From Plantibacter elymi (nom. nud.) (lineage in GTDB: Bacteria > Actinomycetota > Actinomycetes > Actinomycetales > Microbacteriaceae), in the NCBI RefSeq assembly GCF_900177795.1, contig NZ_FXWJ01000002.1, forward strand, positions 558,001 through 622,000: a stretch of 64,000 nt of DNA, read 5' to 3'. This document shows, piece by piece, positions 8,745 through 18,473 of this stretch (the stretch's first letter is position 1; every line of letters begins with the position of its first letter). The position numbers were made by a program, and so were the translations under genes. Under the pieces are notes generated by a model. It searched no databases, was not told the origin of the DNA, and saw only the letters and a program-made list of their open reading frames with translations.

Positions 8745-10778
8745 ATGGAATCACACACGAATCCGTTCCTCCAGCCGAGCGCGCTCCCCTATCAGCTGCC
8801 GCCGTTCGGCGAGATCCGCGAGGAGCATTTCCGCCCCGCCTTCACCGCCGGGTTCGCGCAGCAACTCGAGGAGATCGCGGCGATCACCGCGCAGGACGAC
8901 GCGCCGACGTTCGAGAACACGCTGGTCCCGCTCGAACGGAGCGGCGCGATCCTCGGGCGGGTCGCAGCGGTCTTCTTCAATCAGAGCTCGGCGGACAGTT
9001 CCGCGTTCACCAATGAACTCGAGGAGGAGCTCGCGCCGCAGCTGGCCGCCCACGAGGACGCGATCCGGCTCGACCCCGCACTGTACGCGCGGATCGCGGC
9101 GGTCCACGCGAGTCTCGACGACCTCCAGCTGACGGCCGAAGCGACCTACCTGGTCCGGCGCGTGTACAGCGAACACACCCTCGCAGGTGCCGGTCTCGAC
9201 GCCGAGGAGAAGCAGCGGCTCTCCGACCTCAATCTCCGCCTGTCGACACTGACCACCCGGTTCGAGAAGCAGCTCCTGGCTGACACCAACGAGCTCGCCG
9301 TCCACCTCACCGATGCCGCGGAGCTCGACGGCCTGAGTACGGGCGAGATCTCCGCTGCGGCCCAGGCGGCCGCCGAGCGAGACCTCGACGGCTGGCTCGT
9401 CACCCTCGTGCTCCCGACCGGCCATCCGGCGCTGTCGTCGTTGACGCACCGCGGCGTCCGCGAGCGGATCATGACGGCCTCCCGTGCTCGCGGCACGCAC
9501 GGCGGACCGAACGACAACCGTGACCTCGTCCTCGAGATCACCCGCCTCCGAGCCGAGCGCGCCGCACTCCTGGGGTTCCCGTCGCACGCGGCAGTGGTCA
9601 CCGCTGACCAGACCGCGGGGACGCCGGAGGCCGTCGCCGCGCTCCTCTCCCGTCTGGCGATCCCCGCCGCCCGGAACGCCGATCGGGAACAGCGCGAGCT
9701 CGAGCGGGTCGCCGGCCTCGAGACCGTCGAGGCCTGGGACTGGCCGTTCGCGACCGAACAGGTCAGGATCGACCGGTTCGATGTCGACACCAGCGTGATG
9801 CGCCCGTACTTCGAGGCGGAGCGGGTCCTGTTCGACGGGGTGTTCGCTGCAGCGACCAAGCTCTACGGCATCACCTTCGCCGAACGGACCGATCTCCAGG
9901 GCTACCATCCCGACGTCCGGGTCTTCGAGGTCTGGAACGAGGACGGCTCAGGCCTCGGCCTGTACCTCCTCGACCTGTACACCCGCGACAGCAAGCGCGG
10001 CGGTGCCTGGATGAACGCGCTCATCTCCCAGAACCGCCTGCTCGACCAGCCCACCGTCGTGGTCAACAACCTGAACGTCCCGAAGCCCGCCGAGGGCGAG
10101 CCGACCCTGCTGAGCCTCGACGAGGTCACGACCTTCTTCCACGAGTTCGGCCACGCGCTGCACGGCCTCTTCGCCGAGGTCGAGTACCCGCGGTTCTCCG
10201 GCACGAACGTCTTCCGGGACTTCGTCGAGTTCCCCAGCCAGGTGAACGAGATGTGGATGCTGTGGCCCGAGGTGCTCGCCGGCTACGCCAGGCATTTCGA
10301 GACGGGTGAACCGATGCCGCAGGAACTGGTGGCGAAGCTCCAGGCGTCCGAGGGATTCAACGAGGGCTTCTCGACGAGCGAGTACCTCGCTGCGGCGATG
10401 CTCGACCAGGCGTGGCACAGCATCGGTGCAGATGACCGGGTCGACGACGTCGAAGCGTTCGAAGCGGCGGCGCTCCGTTCCGCCGGGCTCGACAATCCGG
10501 CCGTCCCTCCCCGCTACGCGAGCACGTATTTCGCCCACACCTTCTCAGGTGGATACGACGCCGGCTACTACTCCTACATCTGGAGCGAGGTGCTCGACGC
10601 GGACACCGTCGACTGGTTCACGGAGAACGGCGGACTGACGAGGGAGAACGGCGACCGATTCCGCACCAAGCTCCTCGGGGTCGGCGGTTCGAAGGATCCT
10701 CTGGAGGCCTACCGAGACTTCCGTGGGCGCGACGCGGTCATCGAGCCGCTTCTCCGACGCCGGGGGCTCGAGGAGTGA
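8745..10778 (+). CDS. dcp: M3 family metallopeptidase (peptidyl-dipeptidase Dcp / oligopeptidase A type)
   Basis: Zinc oligopeptidase of 677 residues that degrades short peptides in the cytoplasm. The zinc site HEFGH is at residues 466-470 (FFHEFGHALHGLF), with the third ligand in the downstream EFPSQVNEMW helix. The closing YASTYFAHTFSGGYDAGYYSYIW block is typical of Dcp-like M3 enzymes. The start ATG follows a TAGGGT -10 box (8734-8739) by 5 bases, suggesting a leaderless message. Dcp or OpdA specificity cannot be told apart by eye. The 3' end overlaps the convergent membrane-protein gene by 41 bases. Confidence 0.93.
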   Translation: MESHTNPFLQPSALPYQLPPFGEIREEHFRPAFTAGFAQQLEEIAAITAQDDAPTFENTLVPLERSGAILGRVAAVFFNQSSADSSAFTNELEEELAPQLAAHEDAIRLDPALYARIAAVHASLDDLQLTAEATYLVRRVYSEHTLAGAGLDAEEKQRLSDLNLRLSTLTTRFEKQLLADTNELAVHLTDAAELDGLSTGEISAAAQAAAERDLDGWLVTLVLPTGHPALSSLTHRGVRERIMTASRARGTHGGPNDNRDLVLEITRLRAERAALLGFPSHAAVVTADQTAGTPEAVAALLSRLAIPAARNADREQRELERVAGLETVEAWDWPFATEQVRIDRFDVDTSVMRPYFEAERVLFDGVFAAATKLYGITFAERTDLQGYHPDVRVFEVWNEDGSGLGLYLLDLYTRDSKRGGAWMNALISQNRLLDQPTVVVNNLNVPKPAEGEPTLLSLDEVTTFFHEFGHALHGLFAEVEYPRFSGTNVFRDFVEFPSQVNEMWMLWPEVLAGYARHFETGEPMPQELVAKLQASEGFNEGFSTSEYLAAAMLDQAWHSIGADDRVDDVEAFEAAALRSAGLDNPAVPPRYASTYFAHTFSGGYDAGYYSYIWSEVLDADTVDWFTENGGLTRENGDRFRTKLLGVGGSKDPLEAYRDFRGRDAVIEPLLRRRGLEE

Positions 10779-11598
10779 TCGACTGCTCGCGCGCATCGAG
10801 ATGGCTGCGGACGGCGTACGCGACCACATGATCCGGGGTGGTGCCCGCGGTCGCCGCCTCGCGGGCGACCCGTTCAGTCAGCTCGCCGGAGAGCCGGACC
10901 CAGCCTGAAGCGGCAGGCTCGATCGGCGCCGAAGGCGTCACCGGTTTCTGGGCATCACGCAGGAACAGCGCCAGCACTGGCACAGTGATCGTCCCGAGGG
11001 CATCGAGAATCACTGCGATGCCGAACGCCCGCCAGAACGCGAGTGCCGTCTCCCCCGTGGGGATCCTGAACTCCGTCACGATGGGGAGCGACAGCAACAC
11101 GGCCGTCAGGACGATGCAGCCGACCGTCGCGACCATTCCAAACCGGATGACTGGATGACCGCGGCGCGTGAGGAGCAGCAGCAGGTTCGCCTGCGCCAGG
11201 CTCACACTCCAGATACCCGCGACTCCGAACGCCCGGCACAGCTGTCCGAAACTCGCGCCGCTCCAGGAGACGCTCCAGATGAGGACGACACCGAGCGCGA
11301 GGGCGATGACGGCGACACCGATCGAGACGAGAGCCACGACCCTCAAGGCCCGGCCGGCAAGGGCGAGATCGCAGAGCGCCACGATGCTGAACCCGGCGAC
11401 GAGCAGGGCGGTCGCCAGGATGCGCACCTGCACCTGGCCGAAATCACCGGTCACGAGCACGCCGATCCCGACGAGCGCCGTGACCGAGAGCGAGGTGATG
11501 ATCGTGATCACGGCCGCACGTCGAAACCCCCGCACCGCCAGCGGACGCCCGGAGGCGTCGTGGTCGGTTGCAGGGGTGACGACAGGAGCGGCGGTCAT
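10738..11598 (-). CDS. Membrane protein of unknown function
   Basis: A 286-residue protein with about six hydrophobic helices between residues 28 and 210. They are followed by a soluble C-terminal tail (about 60 residues) resembling a short helical or ribbon-helix-helix-like segment (GWVRLSGELTERVAREA). I do not recognise a family. A perfect TATACT -10 box lies at 11610-11615 (minus strand), 11 bases before the ATG, implying a very short leader. Its 3' end lies inside the end of the peptidase gene on the other strand. Confidence 0.7.
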   Translation of the reverse strand: MTAAPVVTPATDHDASGRPLAVRGFRRAAVITIITSLSVTALVGIGVLVTGDFGQVQVRILATALLVAGFSIVALCDLALAGRALRVVALVSIGVAVIALALGVVLIWSVSWSGASFGQLCRAFGVAGIWSVSLAQANLLLLLTRRGHPVIRFGMVATVGCIVLTAVLLSLPIVTEFRIPTGETALAFWRAFGIAVILDALGTITVPVLALFLRDAQKPVTPSAPIEPAASGWVRLSGELTERVAREAATAGTTPDHVVAYAVRSHLDAREQSITPRAPGVGEAAR

Positions 11599-11634
11599 CC
11601 GGAAATTCTAGTATACCGACGCTGGGTGATCAGG

Positions 11635-12912
<1,278 letters not shown>

Positions 12913-12945
12913 GTCTTTCCCTCTCCCTGGAGATTCGGTGCTCCG

Positions 12946-12951
12946 AGCCTA
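12946..12951 (-). promoter_or_regulatory. Putative -10 box for clpX
   Basis: Minus-strand TAGGCT between the clpP2 terminator hairpin and the clpX ribosome site. It predicts a start of transcription near 12939 and a leader of about 27 bases. I found no convincing -35 element. Confidence 0.4.
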
Positions 12952-12967
12952 ACCTGTCCCTGCGACA

Positions 12968-13004
12968 ACTCGGCGCGCCACCCCGCTGGGATGACGCGCC
13001 GAGT
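12968..13004 (-). terminator. Hairpin between clpP2 and clpX
   Basis: Perfect 10-bp inverted repeat ACTCGGCGCG / CGCGCCGAGT with a 17-base loop, 20 bases past the clpP2 stop. There is no T-run, as is common for high-GC actinobacterial terminators. It may attenuate rather than fully stop read-through into clpX. Confidence 0.5.
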
Positions 13005-13023
13005 CGTGAGCACGGGAGCCGTG

Positions 13024-13692
13024 TCAGGCCGTGATGGCCGCGACCGGGTTCTTCCGCGAGGTGAGCACCTGGTCGATGAGACCGTACTCGAGCGCCTCGG
13101 CGGCCGAAAGGATCTTGTCGCGGTCGATGTCCTTGTTGACCTGCTCCACCGAACGGTTGGAGTGGTGTGCCAGGGTCGACTCGAGCCAGCCGCGCATGCG
13201 GAGGATCTCGGCCGCCTGGATCTCGATGTCCGAAGCCTGTCCGTGGCCGGCCTCGCCGACGGCGGGCTGGTGGATCAGGATGCGGGCGTTCGGGAGCGCC
13301 AGGCGCTTGCCCGGTGTGCCGGCGGCGGTGAGCACGGCGGCGGCGGAAGCCGCCTGTCCGAGGACCACCGTCATGACGTGCGGACGGATGTACTGCATCG
13401 TGTCGTAGATCGCCGTCATCGCGGTGAACGAGCCACCGGGTGAGTTGATGTACATGACGATGTCGCGGTCGGGGTCCATGCTCTCGAGCACGAGCAGCTG
13501 GGCCATGATGTCATCGGCCGATGCGTCGTCGACCTGCACGCCGAGGAAGATGATGCGGTCCTCGAAGAGCTTCGCGTACGGGTCCTGACGCTTGTAGCCG
13601 TAGGCCGTGCGCTCTTCGAAGCTCGGGAGGATGTAGCGAGCACCCGGCATCTGCAGCGAGCGGCCCGCCGCACTGAACGTTGGAGTCTCCAT
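13024..13692 (-). CDS. clpP2: ATP-dependent Clp protease proteolytic subunit ClpP2
   Basis: Serine protease subunit of the Clp complex, 222 residues from the chosen ATG. Catalytic Ser116 (GQAASAAAV) and His141 (LIHQPAVG) are visible, with the Asp in DRDKILSAAEAL. The N-terminal propeptide-like stretch of about 35 residues is usual for actinobacterial ClpP2, where ClpP1 and ClpP2 form a mixed tetradecamer. An in-frame ATG at 13699 would add three residues, but AGGA would touch it. The inner ATG has AGGA about 10 bases upstream, so I prefer it. It follows clpP1 by 30 bases and is presumably co-transcribed. Confidence 0.96.
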   Translation of the reverse strand: METPTFSAAGRSLQMPGARYILPSFEERTAYGYKRQDPYAKLFEDRIIFLGVQVDDASADDIMAQLLVLESMDPDRDIVMYINSPGGSFTAMTAIYDTMQYIRPHVMTVVLGQAASAAAVLTAAGTPGKRLALPNARILIHQPAVGEAGHGQASDIEIQAAEILRMRGWLESTLAHHSNRSVEQVNKDIDRDKILSAAEALEYGLIDQVLTSRKNPVAAITA

Positions 13693-13722
13693 GTGTTGCA
13701 TTCCTGTCTGGTCGAAGCCGGG

Positions 13723-14316
13723 TTACTTGTCGCTGTCGACGGTTCCGCCGCCGCCGGCCACGTCGAGCGCGGACTCACGGAGGTGGTCGACGAAGCCGTA
13801 TTCGAGCGCCTCTTCGGCGTTGAACCAGCGGTCGCGGTCGCCGTCGGCGTTGATCTGCTCGACGCTCTTGCCGGTCTGTGCCGCGGTGATCTCGGCGAGA
13901 CGGCGCTTCATGTCAAGGATGAGCTGCGCCTGGGTCTGGATGTCGCTCGACGTCCCACCGAATCCGCCGTGCGGCTGGTGGAGGAGCACGCGGGCGTTCG
14001 GGGTGATGTAGCGCTTGCCCTTGGTGCCGGCCGTGAGGAGGAGCTGACCCATCGACGCCGCCATGCCGATACCGACCGTGACGATGTCGTTCGGGACGAA
14101 CTGCATGGTGTCGTAGATGGCCATGCCGGCCGTGATGGAGCCACCGGGCGAGTTGATGTAGAGGTAGATGTCGCGCTTCGGGTCGTCCGCGGCGAGGAGC
14201 AGCAGCTTGGCCGCGATCTCGTTCGCGTTCTCGTCGCGGACCTCGGCGCCCAGCCAGATGATCCGGTCCTTCAGCAGGCGGTCAAAGACACTGGGCGAGA
14301 ACTGTGGTTCGGCCAT
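13723..14316 (-). CDS. clpP1: ATP-dependent Clp protease proteolytic subunit ClpP1
   Basis: First ClpP paralogue, 197 residues. The catalytic triad is Ser88 (GMAASMGQ), His113 (LLHQPHGG) and Asp162 (DRDRWF). The C-terminus is Gly-rich ([12 protein letters not shown]). It pairs with ClpP2 in the heteromeric protease served by ClpX. A -10 box TAGATT lies at 14348-14353 on the minus strand and GGAGC precedes the ATG. Confidence 0.97.
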   Translation of the reverse strand: MAEPQFSPSVFDRLLKDRIIWLGAEVRDENANEIAAKLLLLAADDPKRDIYLYINSPGGSITAGMAIYDTMQFVPNDIVTVGIGMAASMGQLLLTAGTKGKRYITPNARVLLHQPHGGFGGTSSDIQTQAQLILDMKRRLAEITAAQTGKSVEQINADGDRDRWFNAEEALEYGFVDHLRESALDVAGGGGTVDSDK

Positions 14317-14347
14317 TATCGCTCCGTTTCGGTTGTGCAGTGGTTCG

Positions 14348-14353
14348 AATCTA
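14348..14353 (-). promoter_or_regulatory. Putative -10 box for clpP1-clpP2
   Basis: Minus-strand TAGATT, 31 bases before the clpP1 ATG, in the 144-base space behind the TPR gene. I looked for a ClgR-type operator here and could not recognise one with confidence. Confidence 0.4.
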
Positions 14354-14460
14354 TCGGAGGCGACGCACCACCAACGCCCTGTTCGCCCTCGGCAGACTCC
14401 CGGGCGGCGGGGTTCGCCGGAGGCGGACGGCGAGCGGACTGACCGCGCGACCGTCGGGGC

Positions 14461-14967
14461 TCAGCGGAGCGGATCCGTCTCGAGTTCGTCGGCGTAGGCG
14501 CGGACCGACCGGTGGTAGCGCGGCAGGTGCGGCACGAGAGCCCGGAGGGCGACGGCCGTCGCTCGGCGCGGATCCCCCGAGCTGGCGAGCGCCAGCGCCA
14601 GGAAGGCCGCGGTCGCGTCCGCGTACGGACCGGTCGGGTCGTCCGCGAGCTGCTGTTCGAGCAGGACGACGCTCTCAGCGGTCCGGCCGAGGTTGCGGAG
14701 CGTGCTCGCCAGTTGGATGATCGCCTGCGGACGGTGCTCCTCGTCGAGCCCGGCCTCGAGGGCATCGCGATAGCAGGCCTCGGCCTCCACCTCATGGCCG
14801 GCGGAGTCGCGCGCACCGGCAGCCTCGAACGCGGCGCGGGCGTCACCAGCCGGACGCTCGGCGACCAGGGCGTCGATGGCCGCGATGCGCTGCTCGTCGT
14901 CGATGGTCTCGTCGGCCCAGACGGCCGCGACCCGGTCGTCCCAGTCGGTTGCGTCGGTCGTCGTCAT
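14461..14967 (-). CDS. Tetratricopeptide-repeat protein
   Basis: A 168-residue acidic, all-helical protein with TPR-like repeats (AFEAAGARDSAGHEVEAEACY, IIQLASTLRNLGRTAESVVL, FLALALASSGDPRRATAVAL). TPRs mediate protein-protein contacts and no enzymatic motif is seen. The second in-frame ATG (14967) is chosen because GGGAG lies 5 bases before it, while the first ATG at 14979 has no ribosome site. It sits between tig and clpP1 on the same strand, so a link to protein quality control is possible but unproven. Confidence 0.8.
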   Translation of the reverse strand: MTTTDATDWDDRVAAVWADETIDDEQRIAAIDALVAERPAGDARAAFEAAGARDSAGHEVEAEACYRDALEAGLDEEHRPQAIIQLASTLRNLGRTAESVVLLEQQLADDPTGPYADATAAFLALALASSGDPRRATAVALRALVPHLPRYHRSVRAYADELETDPLR

Positions 14968-15000
14968 GATGGCTCCCATTCGGCTGATGTGTCCGGAGAC

Positions 15001-15036
15001 GACGACAGGGGCGGAATCGCTTCCGCCCCTGTCGTC
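15001..15036 (-). terminator. Terminator hairpin of tig
   Basis: Perfect 14-bp stem GACGACAGGGGCGG / CCGCCCCTGTCGTC with an 8-base loop, 15 bases after the tig stop codon and before the TPR gene. Confidence 0.75.
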
Positions 15037-15051
15037 ACTGCTGGTGCTGTC

Positions 15052-16518
15052 CTACTCGGCAGCGGCCTCGTCGGCAGCGGCCTTCTTGGCCGGTGCCTTC
15101 TTAGCGGGCGCCTTCTTCGCAGGCGCCTTCTTGGCGGCGGCCTTCTTCGGCTCGGCCTCGGCCGGAGCCTCGTCGGCGGCGTCCTCGGCCGGAGCTTCAG
15201 TCGCCTCGTCAGCTGCAGTCTCGGTGGCGGCGTCCTCGTCCTCGACCACGGCGACGAAGTCGCTCAGGTCGACGGGCTTGCCGTTGGAGTCGACGACCTC
15301 GGCCTTGCCGAGCGCGATGGCGATGGCCTTGTTGCGGGCGACCTCGCCGACCATGGCGGGGATCTGACCCTGCTGGCCGAGCGCCTCGATGAACTCACCG
15401 GGCTCCATGCCGTACTGCGATGCGCTCTGGATGAGGTACTCGGTGAGCTCGTTCTGGTTCACCTGGACGTTGAGCGACTCGGCGAGGGCGTCGAGGAGGA
15501 GCTGCGTCCGCAGGGCCTTCTCGCTCGACTCGGTGACCTCGGCGCGGTGCTCGTCGTCCTCGAGGCGGTTCTCGCCCTCGAGGTGACGGTGCACCTCGTC
15601 CTCGATGACGCTCTCGGGCACGGGGATCTGCGCGGCCTCGAGCATGGCGTCGACGAGCGCGGTGCGTGCGTCGCGGCCCTGGGTGATGACCTGCTGGCGC
15701 TCGACGACCTCGCGCAGCTGCGCCTTGAACTCGTCGATGGTGTCGAACTCGCTCGCGATCTGAGCGAAGTCGTCGTCGGCCTCGGGAAGCTCGCGCTCCT
15801 TGACGGCGGTCAGGGTGACGGTGACCTCGGCGTCCTCGCCCTCGTGCTCGCCACCGAGCAGCGGCGAGGTGAAGGTGGTGGTCTCGCCGGCGGTGAGGGA
15901 GTCGAGTGCCTCGTCGATGCCGGTGAGCAGCTCACCCGAACCGATCTCGTAGGAGACGCCGCTTGCGCGGTCGACCTCGGCGTCGTTGATCTTGGCGACC
16001 AGGTCGAGCTGGGCGAAGTCGCCCGTCTTGGCCGGGCGGTCGACGGTCACGAGCGTGCCGAAGCGTGCACGGATGCGGTCGAGCTCGTCCTGGACGTCGG
16101 CTTCGCCGGCTTCCTGGGCGTCGACGGTGAGCTTGAGGCCCTCGTAGACGGGAAGCGTGATCTCGGGACGGACGTCGACCTCGATGTTCACGAGCAGGTC
16201 GCCCGAGAAGTCCTTCTCGTTCGGCCACTCGACGATGTCGGCCTGCGGGCGGCCGAGCGGACGGAGTTCGTTCTCCTCGAGTGCCTTGCGGAAGAAGCCG
16301 TCGAGGCCCTCGTTGACGGCGTGCTCGATCACGGCGCCCTTGCCGACGCGCTGGTCGATGATCGCCGGTGGCACCTTGCCCTTACGGAAGCCGGGGACGT
16401 TGATGTCCTCGGCGATGTGTCCGTAGGCGTGGGTGATGCTCGGCTTGAGCTCCTCGGGCGTCACCGCGATGGCGAGCTTGACGCGAGTGGGGCTCAGCTT
16501 CTCGACCGTGGTCTTCAC
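15052..16518 (-). CDS. tig: Trigger factor (ribosome-associated peptidyl-prolyl isomerase)
   Basis: Chaperone bound at the ribosome exit tunnel, 488 residues. The N-terminal ribosome-binding loop GFRKGKVP is at 43-50, an FKBP-like PPIase domain sits around residues 160-245 ([13 protein letters not shown]) and a helical chaperone domain follows. From about residue 425 the protein changes to a low-complexity tail of Glu/Asp/Ala, then [20 protein letters not shown], which E. coli Tig lacks. GTG is chosen as the start because AGGAGA lies 8 bases upstream and the family begins MKTTVEKL. tRNA-Pro lies just upstream on the same strand. Confidence 0.97.
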   Translation of the reverse strand: MKTTVEKLSPTRVKLAIAVTPEELKPSITHAYGHIAEDINVPGFRKGKVPPAIIDQRVGKGAVIEHAVNEGLDGFFRKALEENELRPLGRPQADIVEWPNEKDFSGDLLVNIEVDVRPEITLPVYEGLKLTVDAQEAGEADVQDELDRIRARFGTLVTVDRPAKTGDFAQLDLVAKINDAEVDRASGVSYEIGSGELLTGIDEALDSLTAGETTTFTSPLLGGEHEGEDAEVTVTLTAVKERELPEADDDFAQIASEFDTIDEFKAQLREVVERQQVITQGRDARTALVDAMLEAAQIPVPESVIEDEVHRHLEGENRLEDDEHRAEVTESSEKALRTQLLLDALAESLNVQVNQNELTEYLIQSASQYGMEPGEFIEALGQQGQIPAMVGEVARNKAIAIALGKAEVVDSNGKPVDLSDFVAVVEDEDAATETAADEATEAPAEDAADEAPAEAEPKKAAAKKAPAKKAPAKKAPAKKAAADEAAAE

Positions 16519-16573
16519 GTGATTACTTCTCCTGTGTCGGGGATTCTGCCTCAGTTGAGGACGCAAAACGGAG

Positions 16574-16647
16574 TCGGGGCGACAGGATTCGAACCTGCGA
16601 CCTCCCGGTCCCAAACCGGGCGCTCTACCAAGCTGAGCTACGCCCCG
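16574..16647 (-). tRNA. tRNA-Pro (anticodon TGG)
   Basis: Full cloverleaf of 74 bases. The acceptor is CGGGGCG pairing with CGCCCCG plus discriminator A, the anticodon stem CCCGG/CCGGG encloses TTTGGGA, and the T loop is TTCGAAT. CCA is not encoded. It lies 55 bases upstream of tig on the same strand. Confidence 0.97.
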
Positions 16648-16708
16648 GATCGGCGACAATCCGGCCAGCCGGCCCGACCGACGAGCGGCGGGCGAAATGG
16701 CCTCGGTC

Positions 16709-16714
16709 AGTCTA
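16709..16714 (-). promoter_or_regulatory. Putative -10 box for tRNA-Pro
   Basis: Minus-strand TAGACT, the -10 variant seen most often in this window, about 62 bases before the mature tRNA 5' end. Confidence 0.4.
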
Positions 16715-16802
16715 GCCCAGAATCTGTGCGGCCCCTGTGCGGTTTCCGGGGCGGAACCGGCCTCGGGACTCGGAGCTGCACGGATGGGCGCTCGGGATGC
16801 AG

Positions 16803-16808
16803 TAGCAT
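16803..16808 (+). promoter_or_regulatory. Putative -10 box for tRNA-Gly
   Basis: TAGCAT 32 bases upstream of the tRNA-Gly 5' end. No clear -35 element is seen. Confidence 0.4.
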
Positions 16809-16840
16809 TACCGGGTGAGTTCGTCGCACTGCGACGCCTC

Positions 16841-16911
16841 GGGGATGTAGCTCAATGGTAGAGCCTCAGTCTTCCAAACTGATTACGCGGGTTCGATTCC
16901 CGTCATCCCCT
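16841..16911 (+). tRNA. tRNA-Gly (anticodon TCC)
   Basis: A 71-base cloverleaf. The acceptor GGGGATG pairs with CATCCCC, with discriminator T. The D arm is GCTCAATGGTAGAGC, the anticodon loop is CTTCCAA inside CAGT..ACTG, and the T loop is TTCGATT. CCA is not encoded. Confidence 0.97.
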
Positions 16912-16994
16912 CTCCAACCATCAGAACCAGGCAGCGCCGCGAAAGCAGGCGCGACGGTTCGGTTATCGCGCAGGGACTTCCTGACGCCGCGTCT

Positions 16995-17393
16995 CTCGAC
17001 AGGCTCAGGGTCCGAAACTTCCCGAGCGAACCTCTCCCGGTCACTGAAGTGGCACGTGTCGAGCTGCCCTTCGACAGGCTCAGGGACCGAAACTTCCCGA
17101 GCGAACCTCTCCCGGTCACTGAGCTTGTCGAAGTGCCCACGAGTCACCCGTTGACACACTGAGACACCGAAGCGTTCCGGGCACACTTCTCCCGGTCACT
17201 GAGCTTGTCGAAGTGCCCACGAGGACGCCTTGTCGTTCGGAGCGAACCCCTCCCGGTCACTGAGCTTGTCGAAGTGCCCACGAAGACCCACCCCTTCGAC
17301 AGGCTCAGGGACCGGTGGAAGCTGCTCAGGGACCGGGAGAAGATCACCGGTGCAGGAAGTCCCACGTGCGCCCTTCGACGGACTCAGGGACCG
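16995..17393. repeat. Cluster of REP-like 21-bp repeats in both orientations
   Basis: The 622 bases between tRNA-Gly and the next gene contain no credible gene but many copies of a 21-base unit. Forward CTTCGACAGGCTCAGGGACCG or close variants occur at 16995-17014, 17069-17089, 17294-17314 and 17373-17393. Its inverted counterpart CGGTCACTGAGCTTGTCGAAG occurs at 17113-17133, 17193-17213 and 17254-17274, with a decayed copy near 17037. Pairs such as 17069/17113 can fold into long hairpins. Partial copies (GCTCAGGGACC) continue to about 17432. Short reading frames through this stretch are translation artefacts. Confidence 0.85.
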
Positions 17394-17521
17394 GAGGAAG
17401 TTGCGGGACCGGAGGAAGTTGCTCAGGGACCCGAAGAGGATCACCGGAGCGGGAGGTTCCTCGCTGACCACCTCGACAGGTCGCCGGGTGGGGAGGACGG
17501 AGCACGGGGTGCCCGACGCCC

Positions 17522-17527
17522 TAGGCT
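17522..17527 (+). promoter_or_regulatory. -10 box of a leaderless gene
   Basis: TAGGCT followed by six bases and then the ATG at 17534, so transcription would begin at or next to the start codon. Confidence 0.5.
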
Positions 17528-17533
17528 GAGCGC

Positions 17534-17725
17534 ATGCGACTCGACGCGATCTGGCCCCACGTCTGGACGGTGGCCGGCGCACTCGTCTTCTTCGTCGGGG
17601 TGTACGCGCTCGCAACCGGCCGACTGGGCGTCGGACTCATCTGCATGATCGGCTGCGTCGTCTGCCTGTCCGGCTCGCTCGCCGCGCAGCGTCGCCTCAG
17701 GAAGCGCGACGCACGCCGTCGCTAG
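17534..17725 (+). CDS. Small two-helix membrane protein
   Basis: A 63-residue protein with two hydrophobic helices (about residues 12-30 and 33-50) and a strongly basic C-terminus (QRRLRKRDARRR), so the tail probably faces the cytoplasm. No family is recognised. Support for a real gene comes from the leaderless promoter geometry and from the 3' end that meets the convergent gene exactly (both stops share CTAG at 17722-17725). Confidence 0.7.
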   Translation: MRLDAIWPHVWTVAGALVFFVGVYALATGRLGVGLICMIGCVVCLSGSLAAQRRLRKRDARRR

Positions 17726-18258
17726 TCGTCGCCGACGGCTGCGGCGTGGACCGCTCTGAGGGCGACGTAGTGTGCGGCGTTCTGCCGGATCGCCTCCTGC
17801 TCGTCGGCCGTCAGCTCCCGCCGCACCTTGGCCGGGACCCCCGCGACGAGCGAACCGGGCGGCACGATCATGCCCTCGAGGACCACCGCTCCCCCGGCGA
17901 CGAGCGACCCGGCACCGATCACTGCTCCGCTCAGGACCACGGAACCCATACCGATGAGGCAGTCGTCCTCGACGGTGCAGCCGTGGACGACTGCGTTGTG
18001 TCCGACGGAGACGTTGCGTCCGATGACCGTCGGGTGCCCGCTGTCCGTGTGCACGGCGACCCCGTCCTGGATGTTGGACCCTGCGCCGAGCGTGATCGAG
18101 TCGGAGTCTGCGCGGAGGACCGCGTTGTACCAGACGCTCGAATCCGCAGCGAGCGTCACGGCGCCCACCAACACGGAGCCCGGCGCCGTGTAGGCGCTCG
18201 GGTCGATGTGTGGCGAGCGTCCGTCTGAGAGTTTCCTGACCGTACCGTGCAGCGTCAT
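17722..18258 (-). CDS. Gamma carbonic anhydrase-like / hexapeptide-repeat protein
   Basis: Left-handed beta-helix protein of 178 residues with hexapeptide repeats from about residue 25 to 150. The His residues in AVHTDSGHP, VGHN and VVHGC match the three zinc ligands of the gamma-class carbonic anhydrase family (YrdA/CaiE-like). Whether it has anhydrase activity cannot be judged, since many such proteins lack it. The ATG at 18258 is preferred over the upstream GTG because TAGCGT (18266-18271, minus strand) lies 7 bases before it. Confidence 0.88.
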   Translation of the reverse strand: MTLHGTVRKLSDGRSPHIDPSAYTAPGSVLVGAVTLAADSSVWYNAVLRADSDSITLGAGSNIQDGVAVHTDSGHPTVIGRNVSVGHNAVVHGCTVEDDCLIGMGSVVLSGAVIGAGSLVAGGAVVLEGMIVPPGSLVAGVPAKVRRELTADEQEAIRQNAAHYVALRAVHAAAVGDD

Positions 18259-18325
18259 ACCGGCCACGCTATCGCAGGCGGCCGCGGCCGACGGGAACCC
18301 GCGTCGTTCCGGGGTGAATCGCCGG

Positions 18326-18344
18326 TACGGTCAGGCTTTCCTTG
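18326..18344. promoter_or_regulatory. Weak DtxR/IdeR-like box upstream of dps
   Basis: TACGGTCAGGCTTTCCTTG agrees at about 12 of 19 positions with the iron-repressor consensus TTAGGTTAGSCTAACCTAA. It lies some 130 bases before the dps start and upstream of the best promoter, so control from here is only a possibility. Confidence 0.22.
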
Positions 18345-18380
18345 CTGAGTGCACCCTTCGTAAGCCGAGCCTCGACTTCC

Positions 18381-18408
18381 TTGCGGAATGTCTGCGGCTG
18401 AGTACCGT
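18381..18408 (+). promoter_or_regulatory. Putative dps promoter
   Basis: -35 TTGCGG (18381-18386) and -10 TACCGT (18403-18408) separated by 16 bases. This gives a leader of about 60 bases ending in the ribosome site AAGGGG. Confidence 0.4.
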
Positions 18409-18473
18409 TGCATTCAAGCAGACCGACGAATCCGCCCGACCAGGGCCTCACTCGTCAACGAAGGGGAAACACC

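Noticed and set aside
14512-16818. 768-codon frame opposite tig, running through tRNA-Pro
   Set aside because: It is antisense to trigger factor and crosses a tRNA gene; repetitive Leu/Gly/Asp composition is typical of shadow frames.
16995-17393. CRISPR array
   Set aside because: Repeat units lie in both orientations with irregular spacing and no uniform spacers, and no cas genes are near.
17196-17615. Short frames through the repeat cluster (also 16866-17186)
   Set aside because: They consist of translated REP-like repeats and run into tRNA-Gly or the small membrane protein gene.
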